A program made the position numbers and the translations under genes. The notes under the pieces were generated by a model, which saw nothing but the letters and a program-made list of their open reading frames with translations, searched no databases and was not told the DNA's origin. Below are positions 7,219 to 16,465 of a stretch of 64,000 nucleotides of DNA, piece after piece. Position 1 is the first letter of the stretch. Each line of letters opens with the position of its first letter. Source of the DNA: Flavobacterium sp. (GTDB lineage: Bacteria; Bacteroidota; Bacteroidia; Flavobacteriales; Flavobacteriaceae); the NCBI RefSeq assembly GCF_027484205.1, contig NZ_JAIXUB010000009.1:62001-126000 (forward strand), read 5' to 3'.

Positions 7219-9954
7219 ATGAAAAATTTTAAACACAGCATGTATTCTGTTTTATTTCTTTTGATGACAACAGTAATGTTTTCACAAGGAAAAATTAAAG
7301 GAACAGTTGTTGACAATGAACTAGGTGGATCTTTGCCAGGTGTAAATGTTAAAATTAAAGGAACTACTAGCGGAACATCTACAGATATAGATGGAAAGTT
7401 TCAATTAAATTCTACTACAAATTCTGGTCAAGTAGTAATTACTTTTATTGGATATAAATCAATAACAGTTGATTATGCTGTAAGTAATGGCCAAACTGTT
7501 GATTTAGGAACAATTAAATTATCTTCTGATTCTAGTGAAATTGAAGAAGTAGTTATCATTGGAAAAGGAGTAATCGATTTAGCAAAAGATAGAAAAACTC
7601 CAATTGCGGTTTCTTCTATTAAAGCAAACGAAATTCAAGCAAAAATAGGTACTGCTGATATTACACAAACTATGGTAAACACACCTTCAGTTTATGTTTC
7701 AGGTCAAGCAGGAGGATTTGGAGATTCTAGAATTTCTGTTCGTGGTTTTCAACAAGATAATACAGCATTTTTATTAAATGGTCAACCAATTAATGGAATG
7801 GAAGATGGAAAAATGTATTGGTCTAACTGGTCAGGAATGGCTGATATTGCTAATGCAATTCAAATTCAAAGAGGTTTAGGTTCGTCAAAATTAGCAATTT
7901 CTTCTGTTGGAGGAACTGTAAATTTTGTTACTAAAGCTACAGAATTAAAAGAAGGAGGATTTATGTCAATGGGTGTTGCAAATGATGATTATTTTAAATC
8001 AACAGTTGCATATAACACAGGTATGAGCAAAAAAGGTTGGGGTGCAAGTTTCATGATTTCTCACTGGCAAGGTGATGGATACAATGAAGGAACTAGAGGT
8101 GAAGGTCAAAACTACTTTTTATCTGTAGGATATAAAGCAAGTGACAAACATAGTTTTAACTTTTTAGTTACTGGCGCACCGCAATCACACGATCAAAATT
8201 TTACTAAAAGAATATCTGATTATTTAGGTTTTGGAAGAAAATATAATAATAATTATGGTTATTTAAATGGTAAATATATTTCTGAAAGAACAAATTTCTA
8301 TCACAAACCTGTAGCAAACTTCAACTGGGATTATAAAATCAACAGTAAAATGGATTTATCTACTGTTTTATATGCATCTTGGGGAAGAGGTGGAGGAACT
8401 GGAAATTACGGAAGCGGAAAGAAAAGCATATCTGAATTAAATCCTTACACAGGAACAAACCAAAATACATATATTGATTTTAATCAAATTTATGCTAACA
8501 ATTCTGCAGATGCTGATGGAATTGGTTCGAGTGCAAATTATGCAATAAGAGCATCAATGAATAATCATGCTTGGTACGGTGTAGTCTCTAATTTAAAAAC
8601 TAAATTAAATGAAGATTTATCTTTAAATTTAGGTTTAGATTTAAGAACTTATCATGGAGATCATTACAGACAAATAACAAACTTTTTGGGATTAAATGGA
8701 TGGACTGAATCAAGATTTTTGAGAGATAATAATCATGTTATTCCTTCGCCAAATACTTTGCCTAGTGCAACAAATACTGTAACAGAATCATACAATATTG
8801 ATCCTTGGCATGCTTTTTTTAACAAAGCTGCGGATAATCAGAAAATAGATTATGATTATAGTGAAACTATTACCTATGGTGGCGTTTTTGGACAATTAGA
8901 ATATTCTAAAGATAATCTTTCAGCTTTCTTTCAAGGTTCTGTTTCTAATCAATCTCATCAAAGATTTGATTATTATGATTATCAAGAAGATTTTCAAGAC
9001 TCAGAAAAAGTTACAAATCTAGGTTACAACGCAAAAGCTGGAGGAAGCTACAAATTTGGAGTTAATCACTCGGTTTATGTAAATGCTGGTTTTTATAATC
9101 GTCAACCTTATCATGATAATATTTACTTGAATTTTACTAATGAGGTTAATGAATCTACTTCTAATGAAAAAATTCTTGGTCTTGAAGCAGGATATAATTT
9201 TAAATCAAAAAGATTTAACGCTAGTATAAACGCTTACAGAACTACATGGGAAGATAGAGTTGTATCTACTTCAAGAGTAATAACTGCTTTAACAGAAACA
9301 ATAGGAACAACAACATTAGTTCAAGGAGATTTAGTGTACACCTCTAATTTAGGAGTTAAACAACAACACACAGGTTTAGAGTTAGATTTTACTTATAATC
9401 CTATTAATAAATTTGATGTAAGAGGTTTTGCTTCTGTTGGAAATTGGGAATATAAAGATGATGCAGTTTCAAGAAGATTTGATGAAAGTAATAATTTATT
9501 GGACGAAACAAGAACAGATGTTGATGGAGGAAAAGTAGGTGATGGAGCTCAAACAACATGGGGTTTAGGTGCTAAATATGAAATAGTAAAAGGACTTTCA
9601 ATTGATGCAGATTGGAGAAATTATGATAAATTATATGCTAATTCTGGAGCTATAAAAGACAACTTAGAATTACCATCATATGATTTAGTTGATGCAGGAA
9701 TTACTTATAAAATGTTGGTAGGAAAAGACAATAAGAACTCTGTTGTTTTCAGAATCAATATGAACAACGTTTTTGATGAAGTTTACTTATCTGAAATTAC
9801 TGGAACTCCAATTAAATCTTCAGCTTTTTTAAGTGGAACCTCTGGACCAACTTACCAATCAGCTGGAAGAGTCTACAAAGGGATAGCTGATGGAAACCAA
9901 GGTTACTTCGGTTTCGGAAGAACTTGGAATGTTTCATTACGTTACAATTTCTAA
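7219..9954 (+). CDS. TonB-dependent receptor with carboxypeptidase-like regulatory domain
   Basis: This 911-residue outer-membrane protein has a signal peptide (about residues 1-23), a carboxypeptidase regulatory-like beta domain (24-105, with PGVNVKIKGTTSGT) and a plug domain containing VRGFQQDNTAFLLNGQPI. The rest is a long beta-barrel ending in an aromatic residue (VSLRYNF). Such receptors import nutrients or siderophores using energy from TonB-ExbBD. No SusD-like partner lies beside it, so it is not a classical SusCD pair and the ligand cannot be predicted. It has about 180 bp of upstream sequence and a strong terminator after it, so it is probably monocistronic. Confidence 0.93.
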   Translation: MKNFKHSMYSVLFLLMTTVMFSQGKIKGTVVDNELGGSLPGVNVKIKGTTSGTSTDIDGKFQLNSTTNSGQVVITFIGYKSITVDYAVSNGQTVDLGTIKLSSDSSEIEEVVIIGKGVIDLAKDRKTPIAVSSIKANEIQAKIGTADITQTMVNTPSVYVSGQAGGFGDSRISVRGFQQDNTAFLLNGQPINGMEDGKMYWSNWSGMADIANAIQIQRGLGSSKLAISSVGGTVNFVTKATELKEGGFMSMGVANDDYFKSTVAYNTGMSKKGWGASFMISHWQGDGYNEGTRGEGQNYFLSVGYKASDKHSFNFLVTGAPQSHDQNFTKRISDYLGFGRKYNNNYGYLNGKYISERTNFYHKPVANFNWDYKINSKMDLSTVLYASWGRGGGTGNYGSGKKSISELNPYTGTNQNTYIDFNQIYANNSADADGIGSSANYAIRASMNNHAWYGVVSNLKTKLNEDLSLNLGLDLRTYHGDHYRQITNFLGLNGWTESRFLRDNNHVIPSPNTLPSATNTVTESYNIDPWHAFFNKAADNQKIDYDYSETITYGGVFGQLEYSKDNLSAFFQGSVSNQSHQRFDYYDYQEDFQDSEKVTNLGYNAKAGGSYKFGVNHSVYVNAGFYNRQPYHDNIYLNFTNEVNESTSNEKILGLEAGYNFKSKRFNASINAYRTTWEDRVVSTSRVITALTETIGTTTLVQGDLVYTSNLGVKQQHTGLELDFTYNPINKFDVRGFASVGNWEYKDDAVSRRFDESNNLLDETRTDVDGGKVGDGAQTTWGLGAKYEIVKGLSIDADWRNYDKLYANSGAIKDNLELPSYDLVDAGITYKMLVGKDNKNSVVFRINMNNVFDEVYLSEITGTPIKSSAFLSGTSGPTYQSAGRVYKGIADGNQGYFGFGRTWNVSLRYNF

Positions 9955-9982
9955 GTTAAACAACTTTAAAATTATACTTAAA

Positions 9983-10017
9983 AAACGGCATTCTTAACTT
10001 AAGAGTGCCGTTTTTTT
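9983..10017 (+). terminator. Intrinsic terminator after TonB-dependent receptor
   Basis: AAACGGCATTCTT pairs with AAGAGTGCCGTTT (one G-T wobble) and runs into seven T. Confidence 0.88.
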
Positions 10018-10059
10018 ATTCTTTTTTTCTATATTTGTTAAAATAAAAAATATATTTTC

Positions 10060-10482
10060 ATGTACAATTTCATTCAAAAATTTCATTCTGGCTGGGCTTA
10101 TTTAGCTCTGCTATTACTTTTTGTTGCTGTTATAAATTCATTAATGGGTTATTTGTCTAAAAAAGAGTTTCTACCAAAAGATAGAAAAATAGCACTTTTT
10201 GCACTAATTGCAATTCATATCCAATTGGTAGTTGGTTTAATTTTATATTTTGTTTCTCCTCTTGGTAAAGACAGCTTAGGAAATATGAAAGACGCTGCTT
10301 TAAGACTTACTTCGTTAGAACATCCTCTAATAAATATTATAGCAATAGCATTAATTACAATTGGTTGGTCTAAACACAAAAAAGGAACAACAAGCGAAGC
10401 TAAATTTAAACCTTTGAGTTTTCTTTATGCAATTGGTTTACTTTTGATTTTAATAAGAATACCATGGTCAACATGGTTGTAA
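10060..10482 (+). CDS. Small four-helix membrane protein with conserved-looking histidines
   Basis: This is a 140-residue protein with four predicted membrane helices. Histidines sit near helix ends or within helices (His9, His53, His88 in SLEHPL, His106), a layout reminiscent of small b-type haem proteins. Databases variously call relatives cytochrome B-like. I infer only a possible haem-binding membrane protein; no CxxCH or other diagnostic motif is present. It lies between two terminators and is transcribed alone. Confidence 0.75.
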   Translation: MYNFIQKFHSGWAYLALLLLFVAVINSLMGYLSKKEFLPKDRKIALFALIAIHIQLVVGLILYFVSPLGKDSLGNMKDAALRLTSLEHPLINIIAIALITIGWSKHKKGTTSEAKFKPLSFLYAIGLLLILIRIPWSTWL

Positions 10483-10488
10483 AAATAT

Positions 10489-10511
10489 AAGTCCTGAAAA
10501 GGACTTTTTTT
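10489..10511 (+). terminator. Intrinsic terminator
   Basis: AAGTCCT and AGGACTT pair around a GAAA tetraloop and are followed by a T-run. It starts 7 nt after the stop of the four-helix gene. Confidence 0.85.
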
Positions 10512-10614
10512 AGCCAATAACTTGATTAGGAAATGTTAACTAAAGATAAATTTATCTGCCAAAATTCAATTAAGGTATAGTCTTTGTTAATCAGTTAAAT
10601 TTAAAACTTTAATT

Positions 10615-11157
10615 ATGCAGAAATTCATATATACTTCATTTGTTTTGTTTTTTGTTTTATTGTTATCAAGCAGTTTTATTGATAATAAAGGAAAACAAGA
10701 ACCAAAAAAACAGGAACCAAAAAAAATTGAAGTAAAAAAACAAGAAGTAAAAAAAGTTGAAGAAACTAAAAAAATTCTTGATACTGTTAAAGAGAAAACA
10801 GTTGCTAAAACCGAAATTAAAACAGATACTATTGTTGAATATAAAGGAAAGTTTAAACCTTATAAGAAAAACGCTCATGCTTCCTATTATGCTGACAGAT
10901 TCCATGGAAAAAGAACAGCTAGTGGAAAAATATTCAACATGAACGGATTAACCGCAGCTCACAAGAAACTGCCTTTTGGAACAAGAGTTAAAGTTATTAA
11001 TGAAGCAAATGGCAAAATGGTAGTGGTTGAAGTAATCGATCGCGGACCATTTGTTAAAGGTCGCGAAATTGATTTGTCTAAGAAGGCATTTATGGCTATT
11101 GCGGGAAATAAAAATTCTGGAAATGCAAAAGTTACTTTAGAAGTATTACAAAATTAA
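10615..11157 (+). CDS. RlpA-like septal ring lytic transglycosylase family protein
   Basis: The 180-residue exported protein has an N-terminal hydrophobic signal and a Lys/Glu-rich linker (residues about 22-70: repeats of KKQEPKK type). A double-psi beta-barrel follows, with [28 protein letters not shown] and [14 protein letters not shown]. These are the RlpA/DPBB signatures, including the catalytic Asp region. Family members cleave denuded peptidoglycan strands at division sites; no SPOR domain is attached here. It converges with the CYTH gene, and the two stops are adjacent (11157/11158). Confidence 0.9.
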   Translation: MQKFIYTSFVLFFVLLLSSSFIDNKGKQEPKKQEPKKIEVKKQEVKKVEETKKILDTVKEKTVAKTEIKTDTIVEYKGKFKPYKKNAHASYYADRFHGKRTASGKIFNMNGLTAAHKKLPFGTRVKVINEANGKMVVVEVIDRGPFVKGREIDLSKKAFMAIAGNKNSGNAKVTLEVLQN

Positions 11158-11625
11158 TTACCAACTTTTAAAAGGATATCGGCTTAAATAAGCGTTGTAA
11201 TATCGTTCGTCATTCGTTACTTCATTTCCAAGCCAATTGGGTTTTAAAATTGCTTCATTTTCGTTTTCTAATTCGATTTCGGCTAAAATTAATCCATCGT
11301 TTTCTCCATGAAAAACATCAATTTCTATGGTATGACTTCCTGATTTTACCTCATATCTTGTTTTTTCAATAACTCCTTTTTCACACAATTTTAAAAGAGA
11401 TTTTGCCTCGTCTGCAGCTATTTCTTTTTCCCATTCAAAACGTGAAACACCACTTTCACTGCCAATTCCTTTGATTGTAATAAATCCTTTATCTCCTTTT
11501 ATTCTGATTCTTACGGTACGTTCGGGTTTTGAACTTAAATAACCTTGTGCAATTTCATTTTTAATGGAATATTCATTTAAAAAATCTAAAGAAGTAACTA
11601 AATATTTGCGTTCTATTTCTATCAT
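11158..11625 (-). CDS. CYTH domain protein (triphosphate tunnel family)
   Basis: The product starts MIEIERKYLV, which contains the CYTH ExExK signature at the very N-terminus. That argues for the ATG at 11625 rather than the tracked TTG at 11637. The 155 residues continue with alternating charged strands (TVRIRIKGDKGFITIKG, IEIDVFHGENDGLILAEIELE) typical of the triphosphate tunnel fold. Bacterial members are usually inorganic triphosphatases. Substrate is inferred from family only. It ends base-to-base with the convergent rlpA-like gene, with no terminator visible between them. Confidence 0.88.
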   Translation of the reverse strand: MIEIERKYLVTSLDFLNEYSIKNEIAQGYLSSKPERTVRIRIKGDKGFITIKGIGSESGVSRFEWEKEIAADEAKSLLKLCEKGVIEKTRYEVKSGSHTIEIDVFHGENDGLILAEIELENENEAILKPNWLGNEVTNDERYYNAYLSRYPFKSW

Positions 11626-11713
11626 TTCGGAATTCAATTGATGTTAAATTTAGTACCAAGTTAAGAAAATTCTAACTTTGATATTGTATTTTTACAATAA
11701 TTATAAAGTTATT

Positions 11714-13738
11714 ATGAATTTACGCCACAAAATAAAATCTCAAATCACGTTAGAACAGTTATTTGAAAAAAATCTGACTCATGTTTTTAACGAATCTAGA
11801 AATGATTTGTATTTTCTTGTGGATTTAGTTCACCTTTTTCGTCCAAATAATCCAAAAGCGATTGAAACAGTTTCAATTTCAAAGTTGATTAATTTCTTAA
11901 AAGAAAATCCTTCTCAGAAAAACTTTTTCAATAATTATTTATCAGCTATTTTACAAAACAGAAAGTTTACCAATTTTTTATCTGATGCTGGAATTCTACA
12001 AAATACCGATTTTATATACGAGGTTAAAAAACGAATTTTTGCTAAAATATTACCTTTTCAACCTCAAGAAGATACTTTAGAATTTGTTTTAAACCAAGTT
12101 TTTTATCGCAGTTCAGATTCAGTTTGGGTAACTAAAATACCACAAGCAGAACTTAAAGAACTATTTGAACTTATTGATTTGTCTGATATTTATGTTACAA
12201 CAAATGAAAATACTCCTCTGTCAGAAATTATGAGTACAATGGGGTTGCTTTCGCAAAGAATGAGTGGTCATGCTATGGATAGCGAAGTTATTATGATGAC
12301 ACCAGAATATAGCAATCAAGAAAGTCCATTTGTTGCTTTAGAAAAAGAATTGTATACAATTTTTAATCAAATTAGAACTTCCGAAAAGCATTACATTACG
12401 ACAGATAACGAAAACTACAAACAAGCTTTAGTTCTCCATAGACAGTGCGATGAATACATTGACAAAGCTTTCGGCAACAGCTCGAAATTCGGGATATCCT
12501 TGCGTGTAAATCAAAGTTTACTCAAAATTAGACAGCAATTGTACCGATTGAAGATTTTACTACCTCTTTTAACAGTTAATAATCCTTCCGAAAAGATTGG
12601 TAATACTATTAATTTGGCTTTAAAATTAATTAAATACAATTGTCATAAAAATAATATCCGTCAATTAATAGGTGAAAGCACGCAATTAATTTCTTACGAA
12701 ATAACGCAGCATACAGCTAAAACAGGTGAACATTATATTACAGAATCGTCAAAAGAATATTTCTCTATGCTAAAAGCTTCTGTTGGTGGTGGAATTATTG
12801 TTGGATTACTTTGTATCATCAAATTACTATTTTCAAAAGTAGAAACTAGTGGCTTTGGTCATGCTTTTTTATACAGTTTGAATTATTCTTTTGGTTTCAT
12901 AGTAATCTATTTATTAGGATTTACCTTAGCCACAAAACAGCCTGCAATGACGGCTTCAACGATTACAACTGCTTTAGATTCTGGTATGAAAAAAATGACT
13001 AAAAACGAAAGCAAACACAGTTCTTTTGCTCATTTATTTGCAAGGTTGTTTCGCTCACAATTCATCGCTTTTGTTGGAAATGTTCTCATTGCTTTTCCAG
13101 TATCTTTATTGATTATTTGGCTTATTGATGTTACTTTTGATGTAAATATTGCTTTTGAAAAATCTAATAAAATTTTAACCGATTTAAATCCAGTTCAATC
13201 TGCGGCTATTTTTCATGCTGCTATTGCTGGTGTTTTTCTTTTCCTTTCCGGAATTATTTCAGGGAATGTTTCTAATAAAAGCAAGCACAATAATGTTTAT
13301 TATAGAATTCAGGAACATCCATTGTTAAAACTCAGTTTAGGGAAAGAACGGACCAAAAAAATTGCCAATTGGTTTGAGAAAAATTGGGCTGGAGTGGTTT
13401 CTAACGGTTGGTTTGGTGTTTTTCTAGGAAGTACAGCTTCTCTTGGATTGTTTTTTGGTTTAAATTTGGACATTCGACACATAACTTTTGCAAGCGGAAA
13501 TTTTGCTTTAGGATTGTATGGTCAGAATTTCTTTGTGGATGGATGGACTATTTTTTGGTCAATTTTCGGAATTGGAATTATAGGATTCATGAACTTTATT
13601 GTAAGTTTTTCTCTTTCTTTAGGATTAGCATTTCGTTCTAGAAATATTCCAATTTCTGAAATTTCACTATTGAACAAAGCAATTTGGAGTTATTTTAAAG
13701 AAAGGCCAATGGCTTTTTTCTTTCCTGTAAAAAAATAA
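11714..13738 (+). CDS. PF10136-type membrane protein ('site-specific recombinase' Gcr family)
   Basis: From the ATG at 11714 the product is 674 residues; the tracked start at 11678 adds 12 residues without support. The N-terminal half is helical and soluble. The second half has several membrane segments, and GEHYITESSKEYFSMLKASV plus LLGFTLATKQPAMTAS match the PF10136 family. That family is named after a proposed Neisseria recombinase, but the many membrane helices and the lack of a recombinase catalytic motif make that name doubtful. dinB starts 4 nt after its stop, so both are likely co-transcribed. Confidence 0.82.
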   Translation: MNLRHKIKSQITLEQLFEKNLTHVFNESRNDLYFLVDLVHLFRPNNPKAIETVSISKLINFLKENPSQKNFFNNYLSAILQNRKFTNFLSDAGILQNTDFIYEVKKRIFAKILPFQPQEDTLEFVLNQVFYRSSDSVWVTKIPQAELKELFELIDLSDIYVTTNENTPLSEIMSTMGLLSQRMSGHAMDSEVIMMTPEYSNQESPFVALEKELYTIFNQIRTSEKHYITTDNENYKQALVLHRQCDEYIDKAFGNSSKFGISLRVNQSLLKIRQQLYRLKILLPLLTVNNPSEKIGNTINLALKLIKYNCHKNNIRQLIGESTQLISYEITQHTAKTGEHYITESSKEYFSMLKASVGGGIIVGLLCIIKLLFSKVETSGFGHAFLYSLNYSFGFIVIYLLGFTLATKQPAMTASTITTALDSGMKKMTKNESKHSSFAHLFARLFRSQFIAFVGNVLIAFPVSLLIIWLIDVTFDVNIAFEKSNKILTDLNPVQSAAIFHAAIAGVFLFLSGIISGNVSNKSKHNNVYYRIQEHPLLKLSLGKERTKKIANWFEKNWAGVVSNGWFGVFLGSTASLGLFFGLNLDIRHITFASGNFALGLYGQNFFVDGWTIFWSIFGIGIIGFMNFIVSFSLSLGLAFRSRNIPISEISLLNKAIWSYFKERPMAFFFPVKK

Positions 13739-13742
13739 AGTA

Positions 13743-14825
13743 ATGGAACAAGAAGTTAAATATCGAAAAATAATTCACGTCGATATGGACGCTTTTTACG
13801 CTTCTGTGGAACAAATGGATAATCCTGAATTGAAAGGAAAACCATTAGCTGTTGGCGGAAGTGAGGTTCGAGGCGTGGTTTCTGCAGCAAGTTACGAAGC
13901 TAGAAAATTTGGTGTAAGAAGCGCCATGAGTGGCATTCAAGCCAAGAGAAATTGTCCCGATATTATTTTTGTTCGACCAAGATTTGACCGCTATAAAGAG
14001 ATTTCTAATAAAATAAGAAAGATTTTTCACGATTACACCGATTTGGTTGAACCACTTTCGTTAGACGAAGCCTATTTAGACGTTACTCAAAATAAAAAAG
14101 GAAATCCGAGTGCCACTTTAATAGCTCAAGAAATTAGAAAACGAATTTTTGAAGAAGTTGGATTAACAGCTTCGGCAGGAATTTCAGTAAATAAATTTGT
14201 TGCCAAAATTGCAAGTGATTATAACAAACCTAACGGTCAAAAAACTGTAAATCCTGATGAAGTTGAAGATTTTTTAGAGAAATTAGACATTAAAAAATTC
14301 TATGGAATAGGAAAAGTAACTACCGAAAAAATGTACCATCACGGAATTTTTACAGGAAAGGATTTGAAATCTAAAACCAAAGAATATTTAGAACAGCATT
14401 TCGGAAAAAGTGGTGGGTTTTACTACAATATCGTTCGCGGAATTCACAATAGTGAAGTCAAACCTAATAGGATTTCTAAATCGGTTGCAGCCGAACATAC
14501 TTTTAATGAGAACCTGACTTCAGAAATATTCATGTTAGAACGTTTAGAACGCATTGCGGCCGAATTAGAGAAGCGTTTAAAGAAATATAACATTTCTGGT
14601 AAAACAGTTACATTAAAGATTAAATACAGCGATTTTACTACCCAAACAAGAAGTAAAACCTTACCTTATTTCATTTCAGATAAAGGTTTGTTGTTTGAAA
14701 CAGCAAAAGAATTACTTTATCAAGAACGAATGAAAGATTCAGTTCGATTACTCGGAATTTCGCTTAATAATTTGAATACAGAAATAAAGAAAACTGTAGT
14801 TGTTCAACTGCGTTTTGAGTTTTAA
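13743..14825 (+). CDS. dinB: DNA polymerase IV (Y-family)
   Basis: The 360-residue translesion polymerase has the catalytic motifs HVDMDAFYASVE and PLSLDEAYLDVT, the KFVAKIASDYNKPNGQ segment and a little-finger domain at the C-terminus. It copies past DNA lesions at low fidelity. Its length is normal for DinB. It follows the PF10136 gene by 4 nt; no LexA-type operator was recognised near the pair. Confidence 0.96.
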   Translation: MEQEVKYRKIIHVDMDAFYASVEQMDNPELKGKPLAVGGSEVRGVVSAASYEARKFGVRSAMSGIQAKRNCPDIIFVRPRFDRYKEISNKIRKIFHDYTDLVEPLSLDEAYLDVTQNKKGNPSATLIAQEIRKRIFEEVGLTASAGISVNKFVAKIASDYNKPNGQKTVNPDEVEDFLEKLDIKKFYGIGKVTTEKMYHHGIFTGKDLKSKTKEYLEQHFGKSGGFYYNIVRGIHNSEVKPNRISKSVAAEHTFNENLTSEIFMLERLERIAAELEKRLKKYNISGKTVTLKIKYSDFTTQTRSKTLPYFISDKGLLFETAKELLYQERMKDSVRLLGISLNNLNTEIKKTVVVQLRFEF

Positions 14826-14909
14826 AAAAGATTGAACAAAAGTTAATCTTTAAATTAAAGTGTTTGGTTTTAAAAAATCATTTTAGATTTGTCCCAAATT
14901 GATTAAAAA

Positions 14910-15425
14910 ATGAAACTTTCAAATTACGAAAATGCAGTTGCAAAGCATTACAAGAGTTTGTCTTTGTCTACTTTTCCGTTAACCTGTTGGGATTTTTATT
15001 CTAAAAGTTTCGACAAATTTAGACTAACGCTTTCTGATGCTAATTTATTAAATAGAATTGTGAAAGATAACAAATGGAACACCACTTGGGATTACAAAGA
15101 AGAATTAACAAGCGATACTGTAATTGTAGTTACTGATGCGCAATTGTCAATAGTTTTTGCTTCCAAAAATATGGTAGAAATGAATGGCTATACTCCAAAT
15201 GAAGTCATTGGGAATTCACCAAAAATGTTTCAAGGTAAACTTACCAATGATAAAATATCCAAAGAAATTAGTGAAGCAGTAAAAGCAAAGCAACCTTTTG
15301 ATAAAGTTATTTTAAACTATTGCAAAGATGGAGCTTTATATAAATGTCACATCAAAGGATTCCCTGTTTTTGATACTAAAGGTAAACTTATTAATTTCAT
15401 AGCTTTTGAAAAAATTGCTGCTTAG
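14910..15425 (+). CDS. PAS-domain-only signalling protein
   Basis: The 171-residue protein has about 65 N-terminal residues of unknown fold and then one PAS domain (VVTDAQLSIVFASKNM, GYTPNEVIGNSPKMFQG, and a C-terminal FPVFDTKGKLINFIAFE strand). The position where LOV photoreceptors have the reactive Cys (NCRFLQG) reads NSPKMFQG, so flavin photochemistry is not expected. There is no kinase, cyclase or DNA-binding output domain, so it probably works by binding a partner protein. A bidirectional terminator separates it from the convergent yccA-like gene. Confidence 0.82.
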   Translation: MKLSNYENAVAKHYKSLSLSTFPLTCWDFYSKSFDKFRLTLSDANLLNRIVKDNKWNTTWDYKEELTSDTVIVVTDAQLSIVFASKNMVEMNGYTPNEVIGNSPKMFQGKLTNDKISKEISEAVKAKQPFDKVILNYCKDGALYKCHIKGFPVFDTKGKLINFIAFEKIAA

Positions 15426-15443
15426 GTTGTAAAAGATACATAT

Positions 15444-15477
15444 AAAAAAAGCGTTCAATTTTTGAACGCTTTTTTTA
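15444..15477. terminator. Bidirectional intrinsic terminator
   Basis: A perfect stem AAAAGCGTTCAA / TTGAACGCTTTT has a 3-nt loop and A/T-runs on both sides. It lies between the convergent PAS and BI-1/YccA genes. Confidence 0.9.
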
Positions 15478-15492
15478 TGTGTAAAATGATGA

Positions 15493-16248
15493 TTAATCTC
15501 TACTTGATAATTTTGATAACAATCTCAAGAATTCAATGTATAACCAAACTAAAGTTACCATTAATCCCATTGCACCATACCATTCCATGAATTTTGGCAT
15601 TCTTTGATGTGCTCCTTTTTCTATTTGATCAAAATCTAGAAATAGGTTTAAAGCTGCAATAACAATTACAAAAACACTAATTCCAATGCTCATCATGGAA
15701 TTTCCATAATGTACAGGTTGAAAACTAGTAAACATTGATAACAACCATGATACTAAATAATAAACTCCAATAGCTAAAGTAGCTGCAATTACTACTGATT
15801 TGAATTTTTCAGTAACTTTTACAATGTTGTATTTGTATAGTGCAAAACAAACTAAGAAAGTAACAAATGTTCCACCAACGGCTTGTATTACTAATCCTGG
15901 GTAACTTGCTTCAAAGAAAGCAGAAATCCCTCCAATAAATAGACCTTCAAATAAAGCATAAGCTGGAGCTAAATAAGTAGAAAGTTGCGGTTTAAATGAT
16001 GAAACTACAACTAAAATCAAACCAACGATAGCGCCACCAATAGTCAAAACAATTGGATTATAACCGTTAAAAGCTAAAGTCCATGTGATGAAAGCAGTTG
16101 CAACTAACAGCATCAATAAAATAAAACTTTTATTAATTGTTCCTGAAACCGTCATTGTTTCGTTATAATCTATAACACTAACGTTGTCATTTGCAGCTGA
16201 AGTGTTAGAGAATGTTTTTGTCTTAAAAAACGGGTTTTTTGATTCCAT
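15493..16248 (-). CDS. Bax inhibitor-1/YccA family membrane protein
   Basis: The 251-residue integral membrane protein has about seven hydrophobic segments. The C-terminal region has the acidic FLDFDQIEKG motif between the last helices, characteristic of BI-1/TMBIM proteins, in which aspartates form a pH-sensitive channel gate. Bacterial homologues are putative calcium-leak channels or FtsH modulators. It begins 48 nt downstream of the terminator of the giant beta-helix gene and has its own terminator, so it is probably separately transcribed. Confidence 0.93.
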   Translation of the reverse strand: MESKNPFFKTKTFSNTSAANDNVSVIDYNETMTVSGTINKSFILLMLLVATAFITWTLAFNGYNPIVLTIGGAIVGLILVVVSSFKPQLSTYLAPAYALFEGLFIGGISAFFEASYPGLVIQAVGGTFVTFLVCFALYKYNIVKVTEKFKSVVIAATLAIGVYYLVSWLLSMFTSFQPVHYGNSMMSIGISVFVIVIAALNLFLDFDQIEKGAHQRMPKFMEWYGAMGLMVTLVWLYIEFLRLLSKLSSRD

Positions 16249-16295
16249 AATTAATCTAATTTAGTTGTTCAAATATACTTTTTCTTTTGAAATGT

Positions 16296-16337
16296 AAAAA
16301 GGATTATCAAAATATTTAACTATTTCAATAATCCTTT
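16296..16337 (-). terminator. Terminator of the giant beta-helix gene
   Basis: Read on the minus strand, AAAGGATTAT plus TGAAATA pairs with TATTTTG plus ATAATCCTTT around a 6-nt loop and runs into TTTTT. Two inner G-U pairs form only in the minus-strand RNA, which supports minus-strand use. Confidence 0.65.
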
Positions 16338-16465
16338 GGAAATTTTTAGTAATAAAATTTTATCACAAAAAACCATTATTTTTTTATCATAATTCTTATT
16401 TAATACATAATTATTTTTTAATTCAGGTTTAGACCTTGCATAAGTATTTTTATTGTAAACTGTAA

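Noticed and set aside
7219-9954. SusC of a polysaccharide utilisation locus
   Set aside because: No SusD partner, no adjacent glycosidase, and the length is short for SusC.
13408-13641. 77-codon plus-strand ORF within the PF10136 gene
   Set aside because: Alternative-frame shadow of a real membrane-protein gene.
11714-13738. Literal site-specific recombinase activity for the PF10136 protein
   Set aside because: Multiple membrane helices and no tyrosine or serine recombinase motif; the name is historical. No inverted invertible segment seen nearby.
15100-15425. LOV blue-light photoreceptor
   Set aside because: The flavin-reactive Cys of the NCRFLQ motif is absent.
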